Assembly: GCF_000331105.1 (NCBI RefSeq)
Contig: NC_020054.1
Location: 3,107,451-3,171,450, forward strand
Length of the DNA: 64,000 nt
Reading direction: 5' to 3'
Origin: Fibrella aestuarina BUZ 2
GTDB taxonomy: Bacteria; Bacteroidota; Bacteroidia; Cytophagales; Spirosomataceae
The notes beneath the pieces were generated by a model. The model did not search any database. It had not been told where the DNA came from and was given only the letters and a program-made list of their open reading frames with translations. Shown in pieces: positions 1-8,142 of this stretch. The position numbers and the translations under genes were made by a program. Each line of letters begins with the position of its first letter. The first letter of the stretch is position 1.

Positions 1-198
1 TAGTTCGATGGCGAGGCGTTCGGATGGGCAGTAGAAATCAAGAATGAAGTGCCCAACGCTATGTTGTCGTCGGAATTTCCGGCCCGCGAGCTGACTGCCT
101 TTGCTATACTGCCAAAAACGCTGCTCGGCTTTCGTAGCCCCGTTGCGCAATGCCTGGCGGGCTTCTTTCAGGTAGGCGACGTTGTTTAATTCCGTCAT
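1..198 (-). CDS. DUF559 domain protein (endonuclease-like), C-terminus cut by window edge
   Basis: The reverse strand reads 66 codons from ATG at 198 and runs off the window, so only the N-terminal part is present. The visible residues (KEARQALRNG, then FWQY, then GRKFRRQHSVGHFILDFYCP) match the start of DUF559 proteins, small relatives of very-short-patch-repair endonucleases with a PD-(D/E)xK-like fold. The catalytic acidic residue following the conserved strand (ILDFYC) is visible; the remaining active-site lysine should lie beyond the edge. The natural role of this family is unclear and no partner gene is visible here. It precedes the YhhQ-type gene on the same strand, reading away from it. 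Confidence 0.75.
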   Translation of the reverse strand, partial: MTELNNVAYLKEARQALRNGATKAEQRFWQYSKGSQLAGRKFRRQHSVGHFILDFYCPSERLAIEL

Positions 199-221
199 GG
201 GTGAGCGGAGCGGACGGGTTG

Positions 222-1013
222 CTACATAAAGCTCGACATCGCCGATTCGTTGGCCAGTTCTTCGGCGTGTTCTTTGCCCAAATACCGGTCGATCAGCGTG
301 TGAGCGAGGTAGAGGAGGGGCGTCAGCAAAATGGCCGTGGTGGCTTTATAGAGGTAGTTTATGATGCCCACCGCAATCACCTGCCCCAGTGACCAGTTGC
401 CAAACACGTAGAAGGCAATGCCCAGCACCACAAACGAGTCGATCAACTGGGAAACGAGCGTCGAACCCGTCGCCCGCAACCAGATTTTGCGGCTGCCCGT
501 GATGCGGCGCAGGTACTGGAACACCGAGGCGTCGAGGATCTGCCCGATCAGGAAGGCCGTGAGCGAGCCGATAATGATGCCCAGCCCCTGCCGGAAAATC
601 ATCTGGAAGGCATTGTTGATGTTGATCGGGTTACCCGCGCCGTCTTTGCTGTTGACATCGAGCCAGAACTGGGCGGGTGGCAGCGTCGTAACGGCGTAGA
701 TGATCAGGAAGCTATAGGCTACGAAACCCGCCGTCAGGAAAGAGATCCGGCGCACGCCCGCTTTGCCAAAATACTCGTTGATGATGTCGGACGTGATAAA
801 GACAAACGGCCAGATGACCGCCCCCGCCGTGAGGTTGAAATCGAGAATGAAGTCGCCGAAGAGGTGAATCTGGGCGGGTTTGAGCCCCAGCGTGGTTTCG
901 CCCGAAAAGATTTTGACGCCGATGATTTCGGCAATAATGGCATTGACCAGAAAGACCGCACTCAGAAAGATATAGAGGTTTGTGCGCTTGTTGGTAAAGG
1001 TATACGAAGGCAT
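222..1013 (-). CDS. queuosine precursor transporter, YhhQ/VUT family
   Basis: This is a 263-residue integral membrane protein with about six hydrophobic segments. The block GIIIGSLTAFLIGQILDAS followed by VFQYLRRITGSRKIWLRATGS and SQLIDSF is characteristic of the YhhQ/VUT family (Pfam Vut_1), which imports preQ0/preQ1 for tRNA queuosine synthesis. The reading frame is open up to 1046, but those 11 extra residues are encoded by an intergenic repeat, so ATG at 1013 is preferred, giving the typical N-terminus MPSYTFTNKRTNLYIFLSAV. Substrate assignment rests on family membership only; no queuosine riboswitch or que gene is visible nearby. Confidence 0.85.
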   Translation of the reverse strand: MPSYTFTNKRTNLYIFLSAVFLVNAIIAEIIGVKIFSGETTLGLKPAQIHLFGDFILDFNLTAGAVIWPFVFITSDIINEYFGKAGVRRISFLTAGFVAYSFLIIYAVTTLPPAQFWLDVNSKDGAGNPININNAFQMIFRQGLGIIIGSLTAFLIGQILDASVFQYLRRITGSRKIWLRATGSTLVSQLIDSFVVLGIAFYVFGNWSLGQVIAVGIINYLYKATTAILLTPLLYLAHTLIDRYLGKEHAEELANESAMSSFM

Positions 1014-1022
1014 TGGTGACCA

Positions 1023-1086
1023 GATTACAGGATGAACGGGATTCAAGCCCCGAACAAACTAAATAAATCCTGTTTATCCTGTAATC
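1023..1086. repeat. imperfect inverted repeat of a short GGAT/ATCC intergenic element
   Basis: Arms at 1023-1043 and 1066-1086 match at 19 of 21 positions when one is reverse-complemented, with a 22-base loop. The arm contains units GATTACAGGAT and GAACGGGATT. Similar 'aggatNaacaggat' elements occur in intergenic DNA of many Bacteroidota and other bacteria. It lies just upstream of the YhhQ-type gene and could form a hairpin in either strand. Confidence 0.7.
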
Positions 1087-1127
1087 GGGCCGTAACTATT
1101 TACTCCGCGCGCTGCTCTGGCGACAAT

Positions 1128-1385
1128 TCAAAGGAAAAACGTGTAGAGTACGGCCGCGAGGACCAGAAAATGGACCGCCGCTAGGATGAAGTACGTGTTA
1201 TCGCGGCTGAAGCCCCAGACCACGTTGAGTACGGCCAGTATGAGAACGATACACGTGAAGGCCAGCAGAATCAGGTCACCAAGGCCGGGGCCGCCATCCT
1301 GCGCCGATGGCCCAAATTTCATGCCCACTACGGTGATGATCGTAGCGATGACATAGAAGAGAGCGGTGAGCGTGTACTTATCCAT
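1128..1385 (-). CDS. small three-helix membrane protein, unknown
   Basis: The gene encodes an 85-residue hydrophobic protein with three probable membrane helices (residues about 4-22, 35-60 and 64-84). I do not recognise a family. Its start overlaps the end of the upstream 193-aa gene by 8 bases (1378-1385), which argues for co-transcription and translational coupling with that gene. The only polar stretch is a short loop around residues 24-34 (GPSAQDGGPG). Possibilities include a small inner-membrane accessory or immunity-like protein, but nothing in the sequence decides this. Confidence 0.6.
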   Translation of the reverse strand: MDKYTLTALFYVIATIITVVGMKFGPSAQDGGPGLGDLILLAFTCIVLILAVLNVVWGFSRDNTYFILAAVHFLVLAAVLYTFFL

Positions 1386-1959
1386 TGGTCAGGTCGTTGT
1401 ACAGCGCGACGAAACGGCTTGTTTCCTCATCGGTCAGAAAGGCTAATTCGTGCTTGATGATGGCGGCGGCGCTGTCGTATTCGCCAAGCAATATATCTTC
1501 GGTCCGAATCGTCAGTTCATACCAGAAGTCATCCTTTTCGGGGTCGGCGTCAAGCACATACTTGCCGTGCAGGTACGTATAGTCGTCCTCGCTGATGAGG
1601 CGCCCTTCGTCAAGAACGAGTTTTCCGCAGGCGTCATCGTTTTCGCAGTCATACGCCACATCGACCCGAACGCCATACTGTGCGGAGAGCTTCAGGAAGA
1701 AACCTCCGGGCAGGCCCTTAAGCGTCTGGAAATTGCCGATGAGTTCGGTAGGCGAGTACAGACTGTAGTCGCAGCCCTGTTTGCTAACATCCTTCGACGA
1801 GCCGTAGAAAGTCATTGGGCTACTACCAGTTGGGGGAGCGCCAACCAAAGCCCCAAAAACGTCCTCTTTAGGTTTGAGGGCATTGAGCAGTGCGTGGAGG
1901 TGAGCAATGGTTCGCGGGGTGCCCGTGAGGCTGAATGCGCAATCATACAGATTCGTCAT
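1378..1959 (-). CDS. DUF1281/YubB-like ferredoxin-fold protein
   Basis: This 193-residue soluble protein has the layout of the plasmid-associated YubB/DUF1281 family. An N-terminal beta-alpha half carries LHALLNALKPKED, the middle has SPTELIGNFQTLKGLPGGFF followed by LSAQYGVRVDVAYDCENDD, and a GKLVLDEGRL strand comes before an acidic C-terminus. Family members have no established biochemical role; they are often plasmid- or phage-borne. Here the gene is chromosomal and overlaps a small membrane-protein gene by 8 bases, suggesting a two-gene unit. The family call is from pattern resemblance rather than a catalytic motif, so it is tentative. Confidence 0.5.
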   Translation of the reverse strand: MTNLYDCAFSLTGTPRTIAHLHALLNALKPKEDVFGALVGAPPTGSSPMTFYGSSKDVSKQGCDYSLYSPTELIGNFQTLKGLPGGFFLKLSAQYGVRVDVAYDCENDDACGKLVLDEGRLISEDDYTYLHGKYVLDADPEKDDFWYELTIRTEDILLGEYDSAAAIIKHELAFLTDEETSRFVALYNDLTNG

Positions 1960-1992
1960 GGGATAGCTTGGGGTCTTCGCTTTTGGGTAAAC

Positions 1993-2664
1993 CTATTGCG
2001 TTGCGCCCTGCAGCAGGGTCCGGGTGATTTTATCGCTCCAGCCGGGTACTTCCACGTAAGGCGAGGTGGTGATGGTAACGGCGCTGAAATCCGAATTCCA
2101 CCGGGCGCCCAGATCTGCCTCTTTCGTGCCGGAGTTGATGGTAATGGCCAGGGTTTTGGCTTTTGGTTTCCAGCCCTTGCCGGTGCTCTGCATGTATTTG
2201 GACCCGTTGAGAAACTCATTGACCGTAGTCAGCATCACAAACAGCAACTTGTAGCTGTCCTCAGTCAGCCTGGTTTTTCCCGAGTTGAGCGTGATGCTTA
2301 GTTTGCCCCGATTTTCCCGAATCTGATCGTCGCAAAGCGGTTTGTTGCTGTTGAGCGTGGTGCCGTTGACGCCCAATCCACACATCTTGTTGAGCGTCGT
2401 TCCGGCGGTATTATCCAGGTATTCTGCGATGGCCATGCCCGTCCGATTGAGCGTTTTGACGCCCATTGGCCGGTCGGTTTCCTTCATCAGTTTGTCCCAA
2501 AACTCGTTGGAGAGATTGGTGGTGACGAAGGTTTGTACTAGTACACTGGGTAGCCACGAGTGCTTGGCGGCAATGGTTTCCGCCAGTTCGTTTTTATCGT
2601 TCTGGGCGACTGCCTGTCCCAACAGACAAAGCGTTAAAAGAAAGGGGAGTGCGTATGGCTTCAT
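1993..2664 (-). CDS. secreted protein of unknown function
   Basis: The gene encodes 223 residues beginning with a clear Sec signal peptide (MKPYALPFLLTLCLLGQAVA, cleavage before Q21). The mature part includes NKMCGLGVNGTTLNSNKPLCDDQIR, with two cysteines that could form a disulfide, and a C-terminal half rich in beta-strand-like TITINSGTKEADLGARWNSD. I do not recognise a family. It ends 33 bases before the DUF1281-like gene on the same strand and may be the first gene of that small cluster. A periplasmic or surface location is inferred from the signal peptide. Confidence 0.6.
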   Translation of the reverse strand: MKPYALPFLLTLCLLGQAVAQNDKNELAETIAAKHSWLPSVLVQTFVTTNLSNEFWDKLMKETDRPMGVKTLNRTGMAIAEYLDNTAGTTLNKMCGLGVNGTTLNSNKPLCDDQIRENRGKLSITLNSGKTRLTEDSYKLLFVMLTTVNEFLNGSKYMQSTGKGWKPKAKTLAITINSGTKEADLGARWNSDFSAVTITTSPYVEVPGWSDKITRTLLQGATQ

Positions 2665-2810
2665 GTGGTTGTTCTTGTTTGGCGTATATATGTGACATAG
2701 TTACACCAAAAAGCGATACTGGTATTTTGGTAAGTTAGGTAGCGGTAGGCGTCGCTCGGCCTGATTCGCCCGTAGCCAGACGGCGCCTCAAACCGACAGC
2801 GCTCATCAAC

Positions 2811-2847
2811 GAAAAGAGGCTGCCCGGCCTAGCGCCAGACAGCCTCG
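2811..2847 (-). terminator. Rho-independent terminator of the FtsX-like permease gene
   Basis: Read on the minus strand, a GC-rich hairpin with outer arms GAGGCTG (2840-2846) and CAGCCTC (2816-2822) is followed directly by TTTTC. It lies about 30 bases past the permease stop codon. Confidence 0.65.
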
Positions 2848-2877
2848 TCGGAAAACTCGTTGACCAGATCAGGTACG

Positions 2878-5412
2878 TTACTCGGCGCGCAGTACTTCCA
2901 GCGGGGGGCGGGTCAGCACGTCGCGGCTGTTGAGCAGGCCAATCAGCATGGTTAGTGTCGTGACCACCACCACGACGATCAGCATCGGCCAGCCACTTGG
3001 CGCGTAGGGCATCTCGAACACATACCTGGCCAGCCCCCACGTACCCAGCACCGATAACGCGATGCCCGACAGCGACGCCAGCCCGCCTAGCAGGCCGTAT
3101 TCGATGAGGGTGATGTAAAGAATCTGCTGCCGGTTGGCCCCCAGCGTGCGCAGCAACACGCTTTCCTGCATCCGCTGGTACTTGCTGATCACCACCGAAC
3201 TGCCCAGCACCACCAGCCCCGTGACGATGCTGAAGAGGGCCATGAACTGAATAACGAACGAAATTTTGTCCAGAATGTCGTCCAGCGTTTTCAGGATGAG
3301 CCCAAGGTCGATAGCCGACACGTTGGGAAACTGACTCACCAGTGCCCGCTGAAACCGCGCCGACGTTTGGGTATCGGGCACGCGCGTCATGAGTACGCTA
3401 AACTGAGGAGCCTGCTCCAGCACCCCATTCGGGAACACAACCAGAAAATTGGTCTGGACCCGGTTCCAGTCGACGGTGCGGGTGCCACCCACGACAGTTT
3501 CGACCGGCGCGCCCTGCACGTTGAATACCAGTTTATCGCCCAGTTTCAGGTGCAGCCGTTTCATGAAATCGTCTTCAAAGGTCACGGCGGGCATACCGTT
3601 GGCCAGCGCCTGTGGCTTGCCCGAACTCAACTTTTCCGACTCGATGAGCGAGTCGCGGTACGTAACGCGGTATTCGCGGTTCAGCGCCCATTCGGGAATG
3701 TGCAGGGCCGTATCTTTCCGAATCTGAGCCAGCCCGCGCCCGTTGATGCTTTCCAGCCGCATGGTCACGATGGGCACCTGCTGCACCACCGGCAACCCCG
3801 ACTGTTGCACCAACTGGCGGACGCCCGCTGTTTGTTCGCGCTGAATATCGAACAGCACCATATTGGGCCGGGGTGCGCCGCCCTCCCCGCCGCTAGCCGA
3901 AAACTGCACCCGGCCCAGCAACAGCGTTTGGGTGAGGTAAAGTGTTGTGATCAGAAACGCGCCCAGCCCAATGGAAATGAGCAGGATCAGCGTCTGGTTC
4001 TGGGGCCGGTACAGGTTGGCCAGGCTCTGCCGCCACACGAAACTCCAGCCCGTCGGGAAGAAGCGCCGCACCGCGGCCATCAGTAATTGCCCCATACCCG
4101 CCAGAATACCAAAGCTAAGGGCAATGCCGCCTGCGAAGCCAAGCGCCAGTTTCCAGTCGTGCGTTTGCCACCAGGCAAAACCCGTCACGAACACACCGAT
4201 CAGCACCACCACGACGGCCTGCAACGGGTCGCGCCCACTGATGTCGGCGTCGTACGATGAACGCAGCGTGCGCAACGGCGACACGTTGCGGATCAGCAGC
4301 AGGGGCAGGGCGGCAAACAGCAGCGCGATCAGCAACCCCGTGGCTACGCCCTGTAGGATGGACGACCACGACAGGGTAGTGGTGACCGCAACGGGCAGAA
4401 ACGAGCCGAACACGACGGGTAGTAGCCACTGCACCACCGAGCCGACGGCCGCCCCCAACACGGCCCCAAACAAGCCCATCAGGGCCGTCTGGGTTAGGAA
4501 AATCAGAAACGACTGCCAGCCACTCGCACCGAGCGTACGCAAAATGGCGACCGACGTGATCTTCTCCCGCACGTAGAGCTGCACCGCACTGGCCACGCCC
4601 ACGCAGCCGAGCAGCAACGCAATGAAGGCTACCAGATTCAGGAAGCGGTTGAGGTCGGTGAAGGCCCGGCCCGTCTGCCGTTTGCGTTCGGCGACGGTAT
4701 CGGTGGTCAGGCCGGCTTTGTCGAGGGTGGGTTCGAGCCGTTTGATGAGGGCTGGTACGTCGGTGCCTTTGGCGAATTTGTAGTAAAACTTGTAGTTGAC
4801 GCGGCTGCCTTTCTGCAACAGGTTGGTTTGGTTCAGGTACGTTGCCGGCACGAACACGGTAGGGGCAACGGCGGCGGTAGCGGCGGTCGCACCGGGCGTT
4901 TTCAGCACCCGACCCGCTACCAGAAACGACACCTCACCCACCCGGACCGAGTCGCCCACGTTGGCCCCAAACTGCACCAGCAGGGCATCGTCGACCAGCG
5001 CCACGCGTGGTGTGTTTGTCTGCCGAAACTGCGCCACGGCCGCGGCCGGTTCGACCTCCCAGGTGCCGTAGTAGGGAAAGCGGCCTTCGAGGGCTTTCAC
5101 CTGCGCCAGCCGCACTCCGCCCGAGCGCGGAAACAGCACCATCGAGGCAAACGCCGTTTCGCTGCTGCGCTCATTGCCAATGCCCTGTAGCAGATTCAGC
5201 GTTTTTTGGGTAGGCCGCTGATTGGCCGTAACCGTGAGGTCGGCTCCGAGCAGTTCCTGCGCTTGCTCGTCGATGCTGCGGGCGAGGTTATCGCCAAACG
5301 AGTTGATGGCCACCAGCGCCGCGATGCCCAGCACAATGGCTGAGATAAATAGCAACAGCCGTTGCCGACTGCGCCGACTATCGCGCCAGGCCATGTTTAA
5401 GATGAATGACAT
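2878..5412 (-). CDS. ABC transporter permease, FtsX-like (YbbP/LolC-E related)
   Basis: The product is an 844-residue permease with an N-terminal membrane helix (residues about 18-45), a large periplasmic region, a central cluster of helices, a second periplasmic region and a C-terminal helix bundle, so two FtsX domains in one chain as in E. coli YbbP. The motif AILRTLGASGWQ and its repeat LLRTLGANRQQ are the FtsX coupling segments that contact the ATPase. The frame is open to 5460, but ATG at 5412 gives the standard N-terminus MSFILNMAWRDSRRSRQRLL. The cognate ATPase lies immediately upstream on the same strand. Substrate is unknown; YbbAP-type systems are linked to envelope or extracted-lipid substrates rather than classical import. 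Confidence 0.88.
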   Translation of the reverse strand: MSFILNMAWRDSRRSRQRLLLFISAIVLGIAALVAINSFGDNLARSIDEQAQELLGADLTVTANQRPTQKTLNLLQGIGNERSSETAFASMVLFPRSGGVRLAQVKALEGRFPYYGTWEVEPAAAVAQFRQTNTPRVALVDDALLVQFGANVGDSVRVGEVSFLVAGRVLKTPGATAATAAVAPTVFVPATYLNQTNLLQKGSRVNYKFYYKFAKGTDVPALIKRLEPTLDKAGLTTDTVAERKRQTGRAFTDLNRFLNLVAFIALLLGCVGVASAVQLYVREKITSVAILRTLGASGWQSFLIFLTQTALMGLFGAVLGAAVGSVVQWLLPVVFGSFLPVAVTTTLSWSSILQGVATGLLIALLFAALPLLLIRNVSPLRTLRSSYDADISGRDPLQAVVVVLIGVFVTGFAWWQTHDWKLALGFAGGIALSFGILAGMGQLLMAAVRRFFPTGWSFVWRQSLANLYRPQNQTLILLISIGLGAFLITTLYLTQTLLLGRVQFSASGGEGGAPRPNMVLFDIQREQTAGVRQLVQQSGLPVVQQVPIVTMRLESINGRGLAQIRKDTALHIPEWALNREYRVTYRDSLIESEKLSSGKPQALANGMPAVTFEDDFMKRLHLKLGDKLVFNVQGAPVETVVGGTRTVDWNRVQTNFLVVFPNGVLEQAPQFSVLMTRVPDTQTSARFQRALVSQFPNVSAIDLGLILKTLDDILDKISFVIQFMALFSIVTGLVVLGSSVVISKYQRMQESVLLRTLGANRQQILYITLIEYGLLGGLASLSGIALSVLGTWGLARYVFEMPYAPSGWPMLIVVVVVTTLTMLIGLLNSRDVLTRPPLEVLRAE

Positions 5413-5445
5413 AAGATGAAAAGGGTTGGGGGCATTAAGCTTCGC

Positions 5446-5568
5446 GTCATTGGTGGTCATTCGTAGTCATTGATAGGCATTGGTTGTTTTACAATGAATC
5501 ACAACCAATGACAATGAATGACGCCGTAGGCAAATGACCATTAATGACAACGAATGACCACTAATGAC
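5446..5568. repeat. 10-bp-periodic inverted array of GTCAT / ATGAC units
   Basis: GTCAT occurs at 5446, 5456 and 5466, with a degenerate GGCAT at 5476, all in a 10-base register. ATGAC occurs at 5508, 5518, 5534, 5544, 5554 and 5564, again mostly 10 bases apart. The two halves are mirror images around a perfect central dyad, CATTGGTTGT (5478-5487) and ACAACCAATG (5501-5510). The array fills the gap between the ATPase gene and the permease gene. Confidence 0.9.
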
Positions 5569-5570
5569 CA

Positions 5571-6248
5571 CTAATTGAATACCGTATCTTCCACAACGTG
5601 CCCGCCCCGGATGCGGATCATGCGGCCGGTTTTGGCGGCCAGCTCCAGGTCGTGCGTGACCACGACGAGGGTCGTGCCGGCTTCGCGGTTCAGCTCGAAG
5701 AGTAAGTTCTCGACGGTGGCGCTCGTGTCTTCGTCGAGGTTGCCGGTGGGTTCATCGGCAAATAGAATGGCAGGCCGGTTGGAGAACGCCCGGGCGAGCG
5801 ACACCCGCTGCTGCTCCCCGCCGCTCAGTTGCAGCGGGTAGTGGTGGCTCCGGTTGCCCAGCCCCACGCGGTCGAGCAAATCGCGGGCGATGCGCTCGGC
5901 CCCGCGCTGCCCGCGTAGCTCAAGCGGTACCATCACGTTTTCGAGCGCCGTTAGGGTAGGCAGTAGCTGGAAATTCTGAAAAATAAAGCCGACATGCTGG
6001 TTACGCACCGCCGCCCGCTGATCCTCGTTGAGGGTATCGAGTTGCACGCCATTGAGCCAGACGCTGCCCGATGTGGCCCGGTCGAGGCCCGCGCAGAGGC
6101 CCAATAGAGTGGTTTTGCCGCTACCGCTGGGACCAACGATGGCAAACGTATCGCCCGGCTGTAAACTGAAACTAACGTCGTGTAGAACGGTAAGCGTCTG
6201 ACCGGCACTCTGATAGGTCTTGGTCAGGTTATCAACGCGTAAACTCAT
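5571..6248 (-). CDS. ABC transporter ATP-binding protein, YbbA/LolD type
   Basis: The product is a 225-residue ATPase of the lipoprotein-release/MacB-type class. Visible motifs are Walker [10 protein letters not shown] (39-47), Q-loop region [10 protein letters not shown] (91-100), signature LSGGEQQR (141-148), Walker B ILFADEP (161-167) and the switch histidine in VVTHD (H199). It drives the FtsX-like permease encoded downstream; the two are separated by about 160 bases holding a repeat array. In E. coli the ybbA-ybbP pair is divergent from the esterase gene tesA. Here a TesA-like gene is also close and divergent, with an antiporter gene between, which supports the YbbA assignment over LolD. 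Confidence 0.9.
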   Translation of the reverse strand: MSLRVDNLTKTYQSAGQTLTVLHDVSFSLQPGDTFAIVGPSGSGKTTLLGLCAGLDRATSGSVWLNGVQLDTLNEDQRAAVRNQHVGFIFQNFQLLPTLTALENVMVPLELRGQRGAERIARDLLDRVGLGNRSHHYPLQLSGGEQQRVSLARAFSNRPAILFADEPTGNLDEDTSATVENLLFELNREAGTTLVVVTHDLELAAKTGRMIRIRGGHVVEDTVFN

Positions 6249-6430
6249 AAGTCAGGTTGTCTGGAAACACAGCGCCTACTGCCCGGTGTTGTTTGGGTAT
6301 AACTGTATTGACTTTATTTTCGTCGCGGCCAACCCACAGAATTGGGCTGATCGGTCAGAATGCGGTACAAACTGCTTCGCAGAAGCGGCAAACCCGTGTT
6401 TACGCGCCCAATCCACAATACGTACTGCTT

Positions 6431-8029
6431 ATGCATGAAACCGTACTCTTGGCCCTGGGCCTGCTGCTCACCATGTCGTTGCTAGCGACGTTGGCACACC
6501 GGCTGCGGGTGCCCACCCCCATTTTTCTGGTCGTGGGTGGGCTACTTATCAGTCTGCTGCCCGGCGTTCCGCGCATTGTGCTCGAACCAGACCTGATCTT
6601 TCTGGTCTTTCTACCGCCACTGCTTTACGAAGCCGCCTGGTTTGCTTCGTGGCGCGAACTCTGGCGCTGGCGCCGTATCGTGCTGGTGCTGGCGTTTGGG
6701 CTGGTGATACTGACGGCAACGGCTGTGGCCTATACGGCCGTCTGGGTTATTCCCGGCTTTACGCTGGCGCTGGGTTTTCTGCTGGGGGGCATTATTTCGC
6801 CGCCCGATGCGGTGGCGGCTACCTCCGTGCTCCGCGACGTCGACGTACCCAAAAGCAGCGTTAGTATCCTCGAAGGGGAAAGCCTCATCAACGACGCGGC
6901 CAGCCTGATCGTGTTCCGGTTTGCGCTGAGTGGCGTCGAGACCGGCACCTTCGACTGGCAGGCGATTGCGCTTTCGTTTGTCTCGGTTACGCTAATCGGC
7001 GTGGCAGTCGGGCTGGGTGTGGCTGGTGTATTCTACTGTTTGTACCGCTGGCTTAACCTGCAACTGCGCATTAGCATCTTGTTTACGTTTATTGCGCCCT
7101 ATATCATGTACCTGCTTGCCGAAGAGTTGCACGGGTCGGGCGTCATTGCCGTGGTGAGCGGGGGGCTTTTTCTGTCTACACAGAGCCATCAGTTGTTCAA
7201 CCACTCGATGCGGCTGCAAAACTCATCCATGTGGGCCACCATTATTTTCGTGATCAATGGCATTGTCTTTACGCTCATTGGCCTGGAGCTCCCCGTCATT
7301 CTCGACGAACTGAAGCAATACAGCTACCCGTTGTCTACGTCGCTCGGATACGGCCTGCTGATGGCCGCTCTGGTTATTGTCGTGCGGCTGGTGTTTTCGC
7401 TCTTCGCGTCCGTTTTTACCGACATCGCCGGACGGTTTATCACCGTGGCGGTACGTAACGTGGGCTGGCGGGGACCAATTGTGCTGGGCTGGGCAGGCAT
7501 GCGGGGCGTGGTGTCGCTGGCGGCGGCCCTGTCGGTGCCGTTGACGCTGCCCAACGGAGTCGATTTTCCGCAACGGCCCCTGCTGTTGCTCATCACGTTT
7601 GTCGTGATCCTGGTCACGCTGGTGTTGCAGGGCCTGACGCTGCCGATGCTCGCCCGCTGGGTACGTCCCCAGGAACTCATCGACCGCCTGCCCGAAGACG
7701 TACAGGAAAAACTGATCAAACAGCAATTGCAGGAAGCTGCCCTTCGGGAGCTGAACCAGCACTACCAGGATAAGGTAGCAGATAACCCGCTGATGGCCGA
7801 TCTGAAACGCCGCCTGGAGACCTTTTTGTTTGCGGCGAAGCTGACCAACTCGCCCGAAGACCGGCAGTTGCTCACTACTTACAAAGAGGCCACGGAGCGG
7901 CTGCATCAGGCCAAACGGGCGGAACTGACGCGGTTGGGGAAGGAGCAAAAAATGGATAAGGAAGTGCTGATGAAAGCGGAAGCCCAGCTTGATCTGGAGG
8001 AAGAAAAACGCGATCATCCGATTCGCTAG
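6431..8029 (+). CDS. Na+/H+ antiporter, CPA1 family
   Basis: The product is a 532-residue membrane protein with about 12 helices in the first 410 residues and a charged cytoplasmic C-terminal tail rich in Gln/Glu/Lys. Family hallmarks visible are GGIISPPDAVAATSVLRDV, the ion-binding region SILEGESLINDAASL (residue E/ND pair) and GWAGMRGVVSLAAALSVPL near the end of the core. The frame is open from 6257, but ATG at 6431 gives the normal hydrophobic start MHETVLLALGLLL. CPA1 antiporters exchange cytoplasmic Na+ (or K+) for protons. The gene is divergent from the ATPase gene and ends in an inverted repeat. Confidence 0.9.
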   Translation: MHETVLLALGLLLTMSLLATLAHRLRVPTPIFLVVGGLLISLLPGVPRIVLEPDLIFLVFLPPLLYEAAWFASWRELWRWRRIVLVLAFGLVILTATAVAYTAVWVIPGFTLALGFLLGGIISPPDAVAATSVLRDVDVPKSSVSILEGESLINDAASLIVFRFALSGVETGTFDWQAIALSFVSVTLIGVAVGLGVAGVFYCLYRWLNLQLRISILFTFIAPYIMYLLAEELHGSGVIAVVSGGLFLSTQSHQLFNHSMRLQNSSMWATIIFVINGIVFTLIGLELPVILDELKQYSYPLSTSLGYGLLMAALVIVVRLVFSLFASVFTDIAGRFITVAVRNVGWRGPIVLGWAGMRGVVSLAAALSVPLTLPNGVDFPQRPLLLLITFVVILVTLVLQGLTLPMLARWVRPQELIDRLPEDVQEKLIKQQLQEAALRELNQHYQDKVADNPLMADLKRRLETFLFAAKLTNSPEDRQLLTTYKEATERLHQAKRAELTRLGKEQKMDKEVLMKAEAQLDLEEEKRDHPIR

Positions 8030-8085
8030 CGTTTCCGTTTGCCTGAGTCGATCAAGCTCGGACGGTCGCACGCAAACGGAAACGC
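8029..8085 (+). terminator. hairpin after the antiporter gene
   Basis: Perfect 14-base arms GCGTTTCCGTTTGC (8029-8042) and its complement (8072-8085) start at the antiporter stop codon. There is no clear T-run, so factor-independent termination is uncertain; it may act as an mRNA 3' stabiliser. Confidence 0.5.
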
Positions 8086-8142
8086 GTATTCGTGGGTTAA
8101 CTAAAGCGAAACGGTCGTTTGCCCTTCGACCAACCTGAATCT

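Noticed and set aside
5446..5568. CRISPR array
   Set aside because: Units are 5-10 bases with no spacers and the two halves are inverted relative to each other.
6257..6430. N-terminal extension of the Na+/H+ antiporter
   Set aside because: The added 58 residues are polar and unconserved in character; the hydrophobic family start is at 6431.
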